The position numbers and the translations under genes were made by a program. A DNA stretch of 64,000 nt from Diphasiastrum complanatum (Eukaryota > Streptophyta > Lycopodiopsida > Lycopodiales > Lycopodiaceae): contig CM055096.1 of NCBI GenBank assembly GCA_029204225.1, forward strand, positions 77,426,580-77,490,579. Reading direction: 5' to 3'. The notes beneath the pieces are model-generated. The model was not told where the DNA came from. It saw nothing but the letters and a program-made list of their open reading frames with translations, and did not search any database. This document shows positions 1-12,152 of the stretch, piece by piece (the first letter of the stretch is position 1; each line of letters begins with the position of its first letter).

Positions 1-523
1 AGGGCTGTCTTACAGTTTTAAGACAGACCCACTGTGTCAAAATTTGGGGAAAATGCAAAACAGAGGCTTAATTTTGCATAGAGAATCTGTTTCCGTCGAA
101 ACAAAAACTATACAGAACTGTTCTACAATGTTTAAGCTTTGTTTTGAACCAAGAATCTAGTGATTTGGAAATTGGCAGAAAAACTTATTAAGTTTTTAGT
201 GCATAGATCCCATTTTTCATTAGGGACAACATAGATTTTGCTAAAAAATGTCAATGGAAAACTTGTGAAAAGTTGATCAAAAGCTAGTAATTGATTGTCA
301 TGCTAAGTACAGAATATATATATAGATTGAAGTGGATGTTTTTCAAGGAATTAAGAGGTCAAATTGGTTTTTCAAACTAACCAAGTGATAAGCCTAGTCG
401 AGGTGACGTCTTATGCCCTCTCCCTCGGCTACGTGCACTTATCATTAGTTAACTAAGTAAAACAATTGCAAAAATTCTTGAAATTAAATTGATCATTCAT
501 ATAGGTCATTGAAGCTGGCTATA
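1..523. other. Non-coding sequence upstream of a copia gag remnant
   Basis: No open frame with a recognisable product. It lies directly upstream of a copia gag start and may be remnant LTR or leader sequence, but no PBS or LTR edge can be seen. The only structure is an imperfect stem-loop at 386-444, closed by TGATAAG and CTTATCA with further partial pairing inside (GTCGAGG against CCTCGGC). Confidence 0.4.
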
Positions 524-1092
524 ATGGATCAAAGAACTTCATTTGATAAATTTGACGGTAAGAACTTTCATACATAGCAAGTCAAGACGAGATTATTATT
601 GACTGAGAAAAATCTGTGGGATCTTGTTGAGGGTTCCAAAGTTCAGCAAAAAAAATTTTTGGTGATTCTTCTAGTATCGATTTGCGTGATAAGAGAGCTG
701 CTGCTTACATTGGTCTTGGTTTGGCTAATTCTCAAATTCATTGTTTAGACCTATCTAAGACTACTCATGAAATATGGCAATCATTGGAAGCTATATTTGG
801 AGCACGTTCTAAAATTGGTAAAATCCTTCTTAAGCAGCAATTTTTTGCATTAAAGCTAGAAAGTGGAATGAGCTTAAATGATCACGTGAATCATACGAAG
901 TCAATAATGAATCAGCTTGCTGGAATTGGTTCTAATGTTCCTGAAGATGATGCTATGGCCGTACTATTAAATAGTATGCCGGTTGAGTATAGTAATGTCA
1001 TTTTTACACTCGAAAACTTGCCTAATCAATCATTAGAAATGATGATAGCTTCATTACTTGAAGAAGAACGTGAAGAAACAAAATGTTTCTAA
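524..1092 (+). pseudogene. Ty1/copia gag N-terminal fragment (broken)
   Basis: Seen: an ATG at 524 opens the typical plant copia gag start (MDQRTSFDKFDGKN), followed by an in-frame stop (tag, 575-577), the LWDLVEG motif, then a one-base shift in the A8 run at 648-655. The frame from 682 carries about 136 residues of gag helical domain (HEIWQSLEAIF, LLKQQFFALKLESG, LLNSMPVEYSNV). This order matches the DUF4219 plus UBN2 (Retrotran_gag_2) arrangement of plant copia gag. The zinc knuckle and all of pol are missing, since the homology stops at 1092. In a live element the protein would build the cytoplasmic virus-like particle; this copy cannot. Confidence 0.8.
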
Positions 1093-1137
1093 CTACAAAG
1101 CCTTGCTAGCTTTCAACCCTCAGCTTGACAAAGATGT

Positions 1138-1330
1138 TCGCGAACACGAAAGTCGGGAGACACAAAGCACGAAAAATTTTGTGAACACGAAAGTCAAAGG
1201 AAACTAAGACAAACGGTTCGTGAACACGAAAGTCAAAGCAAACAAAGACAAACGGTTCGCGAACACGATTCACAAATGAGAATCTTTTGCGGTCTGGCAC
1301 AAGAATCTTTTGCGGTCCAGTACGAGAGAA
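1138..1330. repeat. Short tandem repeats (about 40 bp and 27 bp)
   Basis: The phrase cgaacacga(aagtc) recurs at 1141, 1182, 1221 and 1261, a spacing of about 40 bp, linked by aaagacaaacggttcg. It is followed by a doubled agaatcttttgcggtc about 27 bp apart. No gene is seen between 1093 and 1440. Confidence 0.6.
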
Positions 1331-1440
1331 GACAAATGACCAAAACGAAACCAACGACGGAAACGAAACCTTCTCCTGCCCTCCACGCTCCAAAGAGTAC
1401 CAGCGAGATCATGCAAGTACCAAAGTATAGTTATCTGATT

Positions 1441-2104
1441 TGATGGCATGACATCAGCAGTTACATTTTAGGTCGTGGCTAATCAGCCACTCTTGTAATT
1501 CCCTGATTAGTTGTAGATGCTCAATCACTCTAATCTTAGATTTACATAGAGCGACTATACCTGTTGGATGATACTTGACATATAGATCAACAGAGTACAC
1601 ATACGGTGTAACGTAGTAGTCTGATGCAAGTAAGCAATCAAGACAAAATACAGAATACATGTCCACCTGCGTGCGAAGACAATGTTGTCTAGGATCTGTA
1701 GATCCAATTGTCCACTAGTAAAGCGAGACGAATGCTCATGAGAGAAGTGTGTTTCTCCCACGCCAACGCACTGCGTGGATTTGCATGCAACGCTTGAAGA
1801 AATCAGAGAAAGATCAATATAGATGATTTTCTTGTTGTGTCTGATCTCGAATGCAAATGTGTCTGCTGTTAATCGTGTGTCTGAATTCTCTTGTTCATTT
1901 TAATTTCGCATCTTGGTTGAAGCTATGTTGAATGCTGCAATAATTTTATAAACATAGATCAACAGTGCCTGACTACACTCTGGAGGACCGTAGGAGCGAT
2001 TCAGCCGACAATGCCCAACGATCGCTTCTGAATTCCATCTAAGTCGTAAGAGAGTCGTGGTTCCTTCACGAAAGCTTCGCGACTGCAAAATCCCATTCTC
2101 ATCA
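1441..2104 (+). repeat. Putative 5' LTR of the 2.2-5.4 kb copia element
   Basis: The right edge is supported by the PBS starting at 2106. Reading back from there, the sequence ends CATCA (2100-2104), and the best matching start is TGATG at 1441, giving a 664-bp LTR with TGATG...CATCA termini. The matching 3' LTR is not in the window because the element is truncated in RT, so the left edge is inference. No long ORF lies inside. Confidence 0.45.
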
Positions 2105-2105
2105 G

Positions 2106-2117
2106 TGGTATCAGAGC
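2106..2117 (+). promoter_or_regulatory. Primer binding site (initiator tRNA-Met)
   Basis: TGGTATCAGAGC lies one base after the putative LTR end. It matches the usual plant copia PBS complementary to the 3' end of initiator tRNA-Met, where minus-strand cDNA synthesis starts. Gag begins about 100 bp downstream at 2221, the expected layout. Confidence 0.8.
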
Positions 2118-2220
2118 ACATCATCCTGTCATATTTTAACATAGCCAAGAAGCTAGCAGATCCAAGAGGCCAAGCATTCAAACAAACAACCATCAACAAG
2201 GGAACAATCTCCAAGAAGCA

Positions 2221-5200
2221 ATGGCTTCAATAAGCAACATGCAGAGCAAGATCTGCACAATACTTGATTTTTCAGGATCTAACTTTCTAGCCTGGAAAGT
2301 TAAGACATCTTTGATACTCAAAGGCGAAGGACTATTCCCCTGGGTGGATGGCACAGAAGAAATGCCTACAACAACAGACAAGGAGCTACGCGAGGAGAAA
2401 AATGACAAGGCAGTAGCCTTGCTATCATCTTTCATCGAAGATAGTCTCATACTTGACCAGGCTACACTCTCCAAAGCCAAGGAGATGTGGGATGCATTGC
2501 TCACCAGATTTCAGATGAAATCAAGAAGTCAGATCATGATGTTGGAAGATCAGCTGACGAATTTGCAGTGGGATGGAAAAGACCTCACATATTTTGTGAT
2601 AAAGATGAAGGATCTGTTTCTATCACTACATAACTCTAGAGCAGAGAGTGTTGTGTCAACTGAGAAGCAGCTCACGTACCTGTTGAGACCTTACCCAAAT
2701 CATTTTAGACAATGAGGACCCTTCTCGCGAAAGATCCTACCATGAACCTCGAAAAGGAAATTGTCGAGATTCAAGAGGAAGTCAAGGCCAGAGAACACCT
2801 TGATCACAAGGATGGTTCTGACTAGGCCCTCTACGACAATAGAGAAAAATCAAAGAAACAATTTAAGCCTAAGAGGGAGCCGAATCAGAGGCATGATCGT
2901 GATCAACAAGAGGGGACCAGCAAGAGCAACTGGAAGACCAAAGGGAGGTCGAAACAACAAGATGCAGACAAGAAGAATTGCGTGAGATGCAGAAGAGACA
3001 GACATATAGTAGATACCTGCTGGCTCAATCCCAAGATTGAGTGTATCCATTGCCACAAGAAGGGTCACACAGCCATGGATTGCCGCCAGAACCCGAGAAA
3101 CAAATCAGCACAGAACAGACAGGAGAACAACAATAGCTCATCTTATATCGAGGAGCCCAAGAGCTCGAAGATGGGCAAAGAAAGAATGAACAAAAATTGT
3201 TCGACCGCCTACATTTGTGAAGACGTGTGTGCAACATCAACATCTGACACACACGAGGTGATCCTAGATTCAAGAGCCACCTCACACTTTGTGACATCAA
3301 GACAAATGAAGTGCAGATCTTTCAAGATTCATAGTTCTTGGAGATGGATCTAGACATGAAGTGAACAATACTGGTTCACTATGGCTCAACACAAACGGCA
3401 GAGACAGAAGACTCGAAGACGTTCTGTTCGTGCCTACTCTATAACAAGACTTGCTCTCTGTAGCAAGAATAGCAGATGCAGGGATGCGTGTGACTTTTTT
3501 TGACAAAGCATGCAATGTGATTGATGCCAGTACCAGTACTTTGATCGCTCAAGACAGAAGAAAAGGGAACCTTTATCATCTGAAGGTATGCCTACCTGTA
3601 GATCAGGTGCATCAGACTCATGATGACTCGTCAGACACTCTATGGCATAGAAGACTCTGCCACATGAACTCAATGTCACTTTACCAAGCAAGCCATCATG
3701 GAGCGATAACAGGGGTCAGCATATCGAATGCAACCGGTTCGACCACATGTGATGCATGTTTGAAGGGCAAGATGTCATGCACACCATTCGTCAAGGACTC
3801 CTACATAACGACTAAGATTCTGGAGTTAGTGCATTCTGACATCTGTGGACCATTCAATGTGATCTCAGTAGAGGCTCAAAGTATTATATAACCTTCAATG
3901 ATGATTATAGCAAATTTGCCAAAGTGTATTTTATTCAGAATAAATCTGAAGCACTCGATAAATTCATAGGAATATGTGAATTGGGCTGAAAGATGTACAG
4001 ACATTAAAGTGAAGCAGATCAGAATAGATTGAGGTGACGAATACATCTCGAATCGCTTCACTGACTTCTACAATGATCTTGGCATCATTCACAGAAGAAC
4101 TGCAACCTACACACCGCAGGACAATGGTGTTGCTGAACGAAAGAACAGGACCCTGATGGAAGCAACTATATGCATGATGGCCTACTCAAAAGCTCCAAGG
4201 ACACTATGGGCTGAAGCAGTAGCTACAGCTGCATACATCCAGAACAGAATAGGCAAGTCTGGTGTTCCTTATGCGACACTACATGAGCTATGGTGGGGTA
4301 GAAGCCCAACTTGTCTCATGTCAGAATCTTTGGTTGTGCAGCTGATGCACATATTTCTTATAAGCTTCAAAAGAAGCTTGATGAGAAAGCCGAGCAGAGA
4401 TTTCTGGTAGGTTATGACAACAACTCGTCATACTACAGAGTCTACATGCCAGACACGAACACTGTGAAAATAATGAGAGATGTCAGATTCGATGAGAGCA
4501 AGACAATGGCCAATGACGATCCTGTCAGCTATGAAGTTTTGGAGAGACAGTACTATGACCTGTCGCCAATGATAGAGGGAGCAGAGGACGGACACGAAAA
4601 CGAAGATTTTTGAGTCGTCTCCCATTCGAACGACGAATCTGATGGAGAAAGATTTGAGAGGCAACCTACTGCCGCACTTCCTGTAAACCAAAATGGTTCC
4701 AGACCAAGCAAAGCAGACAAGGGCAAAGGCATAGCTGTTCCAAGAGGATCTCCCAGAAGGTCGGCAAAACCACGAAGAGCGCCAACAAGATATGTGCCAG
4801 GCAGCTCAGCTTCCACATCAGAAGAGTTCTACGGGTTCGGTGGTAAACCACTGACTTTCGAGGAGGCGATTGACAATCCAGAAAAGGACAGATGGATCCA
4901 AGCCATGAACGAAGAGATGGAGTCTATGAGGAAAAATTATGTATGGACGCTGGAGCCAATACCACATAAGCGCAAGACTGTCAAATGCAAATGAGCCTTC
5001 AAGCTCAAATACTGACCAGACAAGAATGTGACGAAATACAAGGCAAGACTGGTAGCGAAAGGTTTTTCTCAGAGATACGGTATTGACTACTCTGAAACCT
5101 TCTCTCCTATCATCAAACATTCGTCCCTACATCTATTATTTGCATATGCAGCAGCTTATGACCTCAGGATCCACATTGTGGACTAGAAGATAGCCTTCTT

Positions 5201-5403
5201 GCATGGTGAACTAGACGAAGAGGTCTACATGGATCAACCCCCAGGATATGTCTCGAATTCACTTCCTGACTATGCATGCAGAATGCATAGAAGCATCTAC
5301 GGTCTGAAACAATCAGCCCGACAATGGTACAAGAAGAAAGATCAAGTCCTGAAATCATTAGAATTCAAGCCTTTGTTGGCTGATTCCAATGTATATGTCC
5401 ATT
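2221..5403 (+). pseudogene. Ty1/copia gag-pol polyprotein remnant, truncated in RT
   Basis: Seen in order: gag from ATG 2221 (LDFSGSNFLAWKVKTSL, then UBN2 helices); a CCHC knuckle at 3042-3083 (CIHCHKKGHTAMDC); protease near 3258 whose catalytic DSG reads DSR (Arg codon 3273-3275); GAG-pre-integrase (DTLWHRRLCHMNS near 3640); integrase from about 3830 (HSDICGP, later TPQDNGVAERKNRTL); and RT from about 4830 (KYKARLVAKGFSQ, IYGLKQSARQW). At least six stops or frameshifts break it. The frame ends at 5403, just after the DSNVYV motif and before the catalytic YVDD, where a GGGCCC hairpin begins. RNase H and the 3' LTR are absent. Inference: an old dead copy cut by a later insertion or deletion. 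Confidence 0.85.
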
Positions 5404-5650
5404 AGGGCCCTTTTTGAACTCAAAAAGGGCCTCTTCCTTGCCTAAATGTGTTTGCTAATTAGGATTAATTAACTCATTAATTGTCCTATGTGGCAGTTCA
5501 CCTTGGGTTTATCATGGGTTAACTCACACCTCAATAGGCTTCATTAAGCCTAGTGTAATAAATCAAGGACATGATCTTAATGTAGCAAAAAAAAAATGAA
5601 TCCAATGAAGACTTTCACTCTTCAAGGCCTTCAAAAGTTACTTTAGTTAG
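5404..5650. other. Junction sequence beginning with a GGGCCC hairpin
   Basis: 5406-5431 forms a perfect 10-bp stem (ggcccttttt / aaaaagggcc) with a 6-nt loop, exactly at the point where copia homology stops. The rest is AT-rich with no product. The hairpin resembles the GGGCC-type ends of some plant MITEs, but no partner terminus was found. Confidence 0.5.
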
Positions 5651-6150
5651 CTCAGAATGAGAAAAAAGGGGGCCCAATATTTCTTTGGGCCCCCATTTTG
5701 AAAAACAAATTCAAAAAAAAAATGGGAGGGAAGGGGGCTTGAAAATGACAACCCCCCCCACCCCCCCCCCCATCCCCATGTTCCTCTCCACTCTGGGCCG
5801 TTGGCCCAGATCAATGCACGCAGTCCGGAGGCCGCCACTCGGAGTGCGCAGCGCGCCTACGCCCCCCATCTCCCTCACTCTATGTGCCTAGGGGGAGGGA
5901 GGGGGGCTTTAGGGGGGCGGGTGGCGGCCTCCGGACTGTGTGCATTGATCCGGGCCAACGGCCCGGAGTGGAGAGGAACATGGGGATGGGGGGGGGGGGG
6001 GGGCGCGTGGGTGCACGGCCCACTAACTTAAGGAGGGGAGGGGGGGGGGGTTGTCATTTTCAAGCCCCCCTCCCTCTCATTTTTTTTTTGAATTTGTTTT
6101 TCAAAATGGGGGCCAAAGAAATATTGGGCCCCCTTTTTTCTCATTCTGAG
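5651..6150. mobile_element. 500-bp inverted-repeat (foldback/MITE-like) element with C and G homopolymers
   Basis: The left arm from 5651 (ctcagaatgagaaaaaaggg) is the reverse complement of the right arm ending at 6150. Pairing continues through the GGGCCC, poly-A/T, long poly-C (around 5750-5772) and poly-G (5988-6003, 16 G) tracts, and the ccggaggccgcca / tggcggcctccgg segment, leaving a centre of about 80 bp near 5845-5918. No transposase is encoded; the apparent ORFs are homopolymer artefacts. No clear target-site duplication was found (gttag left, ttaaa right), so the class (MULE, PIF/Harbinger or a simple palindrome) is open. Confidence 0.65.
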
Positions 6151-6344
6151 TTAAAAAATAGATTATTTGAAGTGTTTGAAAAAATAGCAACTGTCACAGA
6201 TGTTCGACTTTAGAGAGTAAGGCTGCAATGTCATTGTAGAGAGAGATTACATATTTACATGGTATAGTGGTGCTCAAGAATCGAATTCAAGTGAGTCGAA
6301 CTCGAATGACTCGAATTTGGATGTGTCGAACTAAAGCTTAATTC

Positions 6345-8727
6345 CAACATATTTTTGAATTAATCCATAGTGATTTATGTGGTCCTATGAGTGTGCCCTC
6401 TTTGGGTAATGCTTTATATTTCATCACCTTTATTGATGACCTCTCCAAATTCACCAGAATTATGTTAATCAATAACAAGTTTGAGGCATTCAACTGTTTC
6501 AGAAAATTTAGATAGTTTGTTGAGTCTCGAACTGGTCAGAGGATCAAAACCCTGCAGTCTGATTCTGGGGGAGAGTATATATCTGATGAAATAACGGACT
6601 ACCTATCTTCATTTGGCATGCACCATCAGTTCACTGCCAGCTACATACCGCAACAAAATAGAGTAGCTGAAAGAAAGAATTGGACACTTCTGGATGTAGC
6701 ACAGTCCATGATGTCCAGTGCTCAGTTAGCCAAAAATTTTGGGCTGAAGCAATTTCTACAGCCTGCTGCAAAATTATTCGAGCACAAAGGCAGTTGACAC
6801 AAAAACTCCAGTTGAAGCCTACTACTATTACAAACCAAGTCTGCAACACCTTCGTGTGTTTGGACATTTCTGCTATGCTCAAATACCATTTGATTTGAGC
6901 ATATCGCATCTATGATGTTGAAACTGGTCAGTAGATATAAGTATGTCGTGATATTGTCTTCATTGAAGACAAGTCCTATGATTTTAAACAGAAGCAACAA
7001 ATGCACGAATTTGTTCCAACAACTCCATTCACCATTGATAGGACTGGACCTACAATTGTTCAACCACAACTCGAAGACATCCATGTCATACACCCAGGAG
7101 AGTCATCTACTCAAGAACTTGCAGTTCGAAGATCTGCTCGACAACGACAATAACCTGTTTGTTTAGTCCCTCAGGCGTTTATCAATCATGATAAACCTGC
7201 CTCTGTTAAAGAAGCATTGTCAATGTCAGATACAGACAAATGAAAAGATGCCATGGATGCTGGGTATAACTCATTGATGAAGAACAAGGCCCGGAGTCTT
7301 GTTGATCCTCCTGTAGGTACAAAACTGATTGACACTAAATGGATCTTCAAACTAAAGCTCAAGCCAGATGGATCAATATCCAAATGGAAAGTTCGATTGG
7401 TGGTTAAAGGATATGAACAAGTATACATGATAGATTACACTAACACCTCAATCCAGTGGTAAAGCATCAATTCAAAGCCAACAAGGACATTTATCAGTTG
7501 GATGTTCAGACAGCATTCCTTAATGGATACATTCAAGAAAATATTTATATCTATCAACCAGAAGGTTACATCCTTCAAGGCCAAGAGCATATGGTATCTA
7601 AATTGCAGAAGGCTCTCTATGGGCTCAAGCAAGCTCTAGGGCCTGGTCTGAAATAATTAATCACTTCTTATTCCAACACCAATTTACTTCTTGTTCTGCA
7701 GATTCAAATGTGTATCTCAAGCATAAAGGCCCAAGCTATGTCATAATCGCACTATATGGCGATGATTCCTTACTCATCAGCAATTCAAATTAGTTATTGG
7801 TGGAGACAAAATCTTTACTTTTACAAAAATTTAAAATGACTGATTTAGGCCGATTCACTACCTACTTGGTATAGAGATCACCAGAGATCGCGCAAGCAAA
7901 AGGATCACTATAAGCCAAGAAACGTATCTAACCAATGTACTTCACATATATGGCTTTGAGGACTATAAGCCGATAGATTCACCCATGGATCCAGGATCCA
8001 AACTATCAAAAGACATGTACCCCAGAACCGAAGTAGAACAGAAAGAAATGTGCAGATACCCTTATCAGTCAATAATCAAATCAATAATGTATTCTATGAT
8101 CTGCACTCGATCTGATCTTGCATATACGGTAAGCACACTGAAATACATGTCCAATCCAGGCCAACAACATTGGAAGGCTCTTCAAAGATTATTGAAGTAT
8201 ATTCAAGCTACGAAGCACTATGATTTGTGCTATAATAAAGACATAGAATTTGCACTCACATTAGTCACCTATTCAGATCCAGAGACGTTGATACTAGAAA
8301 GTCCACATCTGGTTACATTTGTTTCCTTGCAGGAGCACCCATCTCATGGAATAGTAGAAAGCAGAAATGCATTCATCTGTCCTCTACAGAATTCGAATAT
8401 GTTGCTGCTACACCAGCGGTGAAGGAGATTATTTGGCCTAGAAGGTTACTACACAATATGCAATTTCCACATATCAGTCCGACTATACTCTAGTGCAACA
8501 ATCAAAGCTATATAGCTCTATCTCTGAACCCACGAACTCATTCTAAAACTAAAGACATAGAACTTTAGTTTCATTTTCTTAGAGAGAAAGTTCAAAATAA
8601 AGAAGTTGTACTGAGTTACTATCATACTGACAGTATGTTGGCTGACATTTTGACAAAACCCTTGTCAAGAGATAAACATGCTACTTTGGTAAATATGTTA
8701 AATCTCAATTCAGATTCAGATTCATAG
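6345..8727 (+). pseudogene. Ty1/copia pol remnant (integrase, RT, RNase H), 5'-truncated
   Basis: Homology starts inside integrase (HSDLCGPMSVPSLG, then FITFIDDLSKF, LQSDSGGEY near 6560, VAERKNW near 6670), so both Asp and the Glu of the DDE core are visible. RT follows (TKWIFKLKLKPDGS, LDVQTAFLNGYIQ, ALYGLKQA); the catalytic YVDD position reads YGDD near 7760. RNase H and connection sequence run to about 8700 (LADILTKPLSRDK). Gag, protease and the 5' LTR are missing, and many stops and frameshifts break the frame. It belongs to the same family as the copy at 45850-47880 (shared LDVQT/MDVQT and FLNGYIQE wording). Confidence 0.85.
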
Positions 8728-8737
8728 TATTAAGCTT

Positions 8738-9333
8738 AAGAGAAAGTGTTGGAGTTAATGTTACTCCTACTCACTCTAACTGCCCTCCAATTCACTCAAG
8801 GAAATCACTCTTGTACAAATAGTCTGCAGATATAAGTTTTTTTCTCGCACAGTTAGCAGTTTTACATGCAATCTTCAACAGGCGAAGAATGCGAAGAATG
8901 CAACAAAAGTGTTCCACTCAACAGTCCAGGCAACCGAGATACTTCGAAGTTTTGCGAGGAATGCAAAATACTTCAGATCTGCATGGAATTTTGTACATGA
9001 CCTGTCTACGTCCTCACATTCCAATTAATAACTGTTCTTTTGATCAACTACAAAACTGTTAATGATCTTTAAATTGTACAATCAGAATAACATAAGATCA
9101 TCAAACAGCTATATAAGGAAGTGAGCGATTAGAGACATATATCTAATCCAAGAGATGAGATCACTATAGAAGAACAATATCGATTAGTTAGTATCTGACT
9201 CCTCAGAGTTAGAGATCATAGAGAGAGAGAGAGAGAGTAAAAGTATTTTGAATTATAACAATTATTTGTTTCTGTAACTAGGATCACGCGCTCAACGTAA
9301 CTGTCTTGTGATCTGATCGTTGTTACTACAACA
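8738..9333 (+). repeat. Polypurine tract and 3' LTR of the preceding copia
   Basis: The purine run aagagaaag (8738-8746) is followed by an LTR that starts TGTTGGAGTTAATG at 8747 and ends ACTACAACA at 9333, 587 bp with TGTTG...CAACA inverted termini. A TATA-like TATATAA lies at 9110-9116 and a (GA)n run at 9221-9237. The LTR start is shared with the decayed LTR at 47894. No 5' LTR remains. Confidence 0.75.
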
Positions 9334-9859
9334 TTATTATACAAATTCACTATCTTTCTACCATGTTGCATTCATGTTGAATGTTTAATTATCTCTCACT
9401 TCTCTTCCTCTACTATCACGAATAGCAGTAACCAAAAATTCCATGACCGTCTCATACACGTAATCGTTTTCACATTTCTTTATGGTTGTCTATGACACCT
9501 ACACTGACATTCATTATCTGGCTTCCAACGCTCGTGACAAGGCTTGTTGGTTAAGTCTGATGTAAGCCAGACGACTTGCTTGGAATGGATGTTACTCGTT
9601 TGTAACGAAGCTTTGAGTTAGTTAAGTTTGATGTATGTCGGACGGCTTGCTTGGAGGGAAGTCACCCACATCGGGACCTCCGGTTTGGCATGGCACCTAG
9701 TTGGATCTCAATGTTGGTTTCCAAACTTCAAGTTGGTTAAGTCTAATCATTGTTAGCGAGCTGGCTGCTTGTATGTCAAGTGGGTTCAGACGGCAAGAGC
9801 TGAAAGACGGGAAGCTAAGTCGTGGTTCCCGGTTCCCTTTGGGATGCATGCGCAACATG

Positions 9860-9871
9860 TGGTATCAAAGC
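9860..9871 (+). promoter_or_regulatory. Primer binding site of the LARD-like element
   Basis: TGGTATCAAAGC follows the LTR end CGCAACA after the spacer TG. It differs at one base from the tRNA-Met PBS of the copia elements. Its reverse complement with one change (ctctaatacca) sits at 13593-13603 in the inverted copy, which confirms the LTR/leader boundary. Confidence 0.75.
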
Positions 9872-9942
9872 AGACTGGCCAGTCAGCTATGCGGATCTCA
9901 CAGAAATGACAATTGTTTGGAGTTCATCAGAAACAACCGTTG

Positions 9943-10345
9943 TGCAAGGTGCTACCCACAGTGTAAGCGCGGGTGCGCCCATGCTCGGGGTGGTCGGTAG
10001 AACGGGGGACTTGATGAGTCAAGGTGCTACCCTTGAGGTGTAAGCACGGTCAGTTCCCACGGTTCGGGCCTGGCATCGTCTGCACGTAGGACAGATGAGG
10101 CAAAGTGTTGCCTAGGTAGGTGAAAACATGTCTGTGCCTTGTGGGGTGCGGGGTGACATATTCAAACTGTACGGGTTAACCATTGATACAGAGATGTTGC
10201 TCGAATTCAGGTGTAAAGCACGGGTGGTTAGCTGCCGGTGCGGGATAGCTGCCGATCGTTTAGCTATAAGTTCTACCGATCAGATTTGGTGGGTCATGAC
10301 TGAGGAAATGTGTTGCTTGATGGTGAAAGCACAGATAGTTGGAGG
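9943..10345 (+). repeat. Degenerate repeats in the LARD leader
   Basis: A composite motif, caaggtgctaccc followed by (g)gtgtaagcacgg, recurs near 9943, 10020, 10099, 10190 and 10304 at spacings of 77, 79, 91 and 114 bp, each copy more diverged. Two copies are seen in the inverted element (around 13428 and 13490), so the array belongs to the element rather than to the insertion site. Confidence 0.6.
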
Positions 10346-12113
10346 GGTATTCTCTATGGGCTGATTCTGTGATCTGTATGGGCGCGACCAGGCAAAGGTC
10401 CCTTGGCAAGGCTATCTCAAAGGGGGACCTTGTCTTTGTTACCTGTTAGTATTCATGCCTGAGTGTCTTGCTTGTATGTATTCATGGTGAGTCTTAGTAC
10501 TCGTGCTTTGCTTGGTTTGCATGATTGCTTGTGATACAAGGAGCTGATGGCTCAAAAGGAACCTTTCTTTTGAAGGCTGATACCATCAAACAAAGAGGAC
10601 TACAAAATTTGTTGGGCAGATTCATAGTTCAAGTACTCGCACATGAATGGCAACAAAACGACTCGATGTTTGCAAAGGATGGATGGCTAGCATGTTTTTT
10701 GGTTAGTTTCATTTGCGACAACACCTGCCAGACGTAAGCAAGAAGTCAAAAGCTGGAAAGGGCAATTTCAGGGGAGATTTCTATGGAATAGTTGGTTTTC
10801 ATTTGGGATGGCTACCTTCGGGACTAAACCTCACTGAGCATGGGTGATATCCAGTGTCAATTGAGTTTTTCCTCAAAAGGGAAAAGTCTAGGATCCTCTT
10901 CAAAGATTGGCAACAAGTTAGATCAAGCCATAATCCTAGTAGATGGAAAGCAAAGTGTTGGAAAAGCTTTTGTCTGAGAAGTCTACTCTAAGTCTGGTCA
11001 GTTAATTTTATAAGTGGAAAGGAACTATCACACACACCCCTCGGTTGGTGCAAATGTTGAATAAAAGTTGATTAAAATGGGGACAAATTCAAGGCGACCT
11101 AGCCATACTCACACGAGGAGACTGGCGAACTTTGAATCTAATAAGTTGACAAGTTTTTGTTGTAGAAAGGAAAGCTTGTTATAGGCTTTCTCTAGACCGG
11201 CAATGATGAGAAGACATAATGATACGCTGACTTGTGTTACGTGTAAAGCAGCTGATCAACGAAGGAACTGTGAAAGTTGAGTCTTGCAAGAGAGACTTGG
11301 TACTTCGAACCGACGCTAAGGGACAGTTTGTATTGAGATCGGACTTGCAAACTCTGAGTGCATGTGTCTGATTCAAAGAGAGCTACTTGAAGCCAAGCTA
11401 GATGTACACTTCTTGTTTTGACTGTGAGGCAACTGACCAGGTGATGGAATTGTGAAAGTCAAGTTTTGCGCGACGGACATGGTGCTTCAAACGAACGCGA
11501 AGAGATAGTTCATATGCGGATCAAACTGGTGCGACCCCTTGGCTCTCCACAAGGTCAATGGTTACATTTGGGTTGATTCAAAGACAGTTACTTCAAGCTA
11601 AGTGAGAGGAGCATTGCGGAGTACTCAATCTTTTCATATTTCAAAAGGCCAAAAGGGAAAAGTATCAAGATCAAACTGGGACAAGGAGAGAAATCAAGGT
11701 GCAAAAGCAACAAGGCACGGAGTGGACCATAAAGTGGGCAATCAAATGATAAATCCTTCAAGGAGCCCTGATACATGTGCAGAATTGATCAAATCTGGAG
11801 CTCAAGGAGCTCAACACAAAGTGCATCAAGGACAAATCAGGAACTCAAAGGAGTTCCAAAGTCAAAAGTCAGAAGCGACAGGATGAACATTTCACAGAAA
11901 GGCCTCTGTCACTAGTTAATAAGGTTCTTGGGTTTTACGTAAGCGATATCTACGCTTTTTCCAAACAAAGTGATCTTTTCAAGTTATGTAATTTTTCAAT
12001 ACAAAGAGCTGAACCTCCGACTTGTGGTGTGCCAGCTACCACGTTAATAAAAAGTGGCCAGTAAATTGAGTACCGTGCCAATTAATTGGGAGACACCTTT
12101 ACTTTAATTTGAC

Positions 12114-12133
12114 ATCTGATGAGGACATCAGAT
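12114..12133 (+). other. Hairpin just upstream of the LARD polypurine tract
   Basis: ATCTGATG (12114-12121), loop AGGA, CATCAGAT (12126-12133): a perfect 8-bp stem five bases before the polypurine tract. The copy at 25801-27045 keeps the first part of this structure and breaks inside the hairpin. Confidence 0.6.
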
Positions 12134-12152
12134 TTTATAAAGGTGGGGTGGA

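Noticed and set aside
5647-6213. Overlapping Gly/Pro/Arg-rich ORFs on both strands
   Set aside because: They are translations of poly-C and poly-G tracts within a palindrome.
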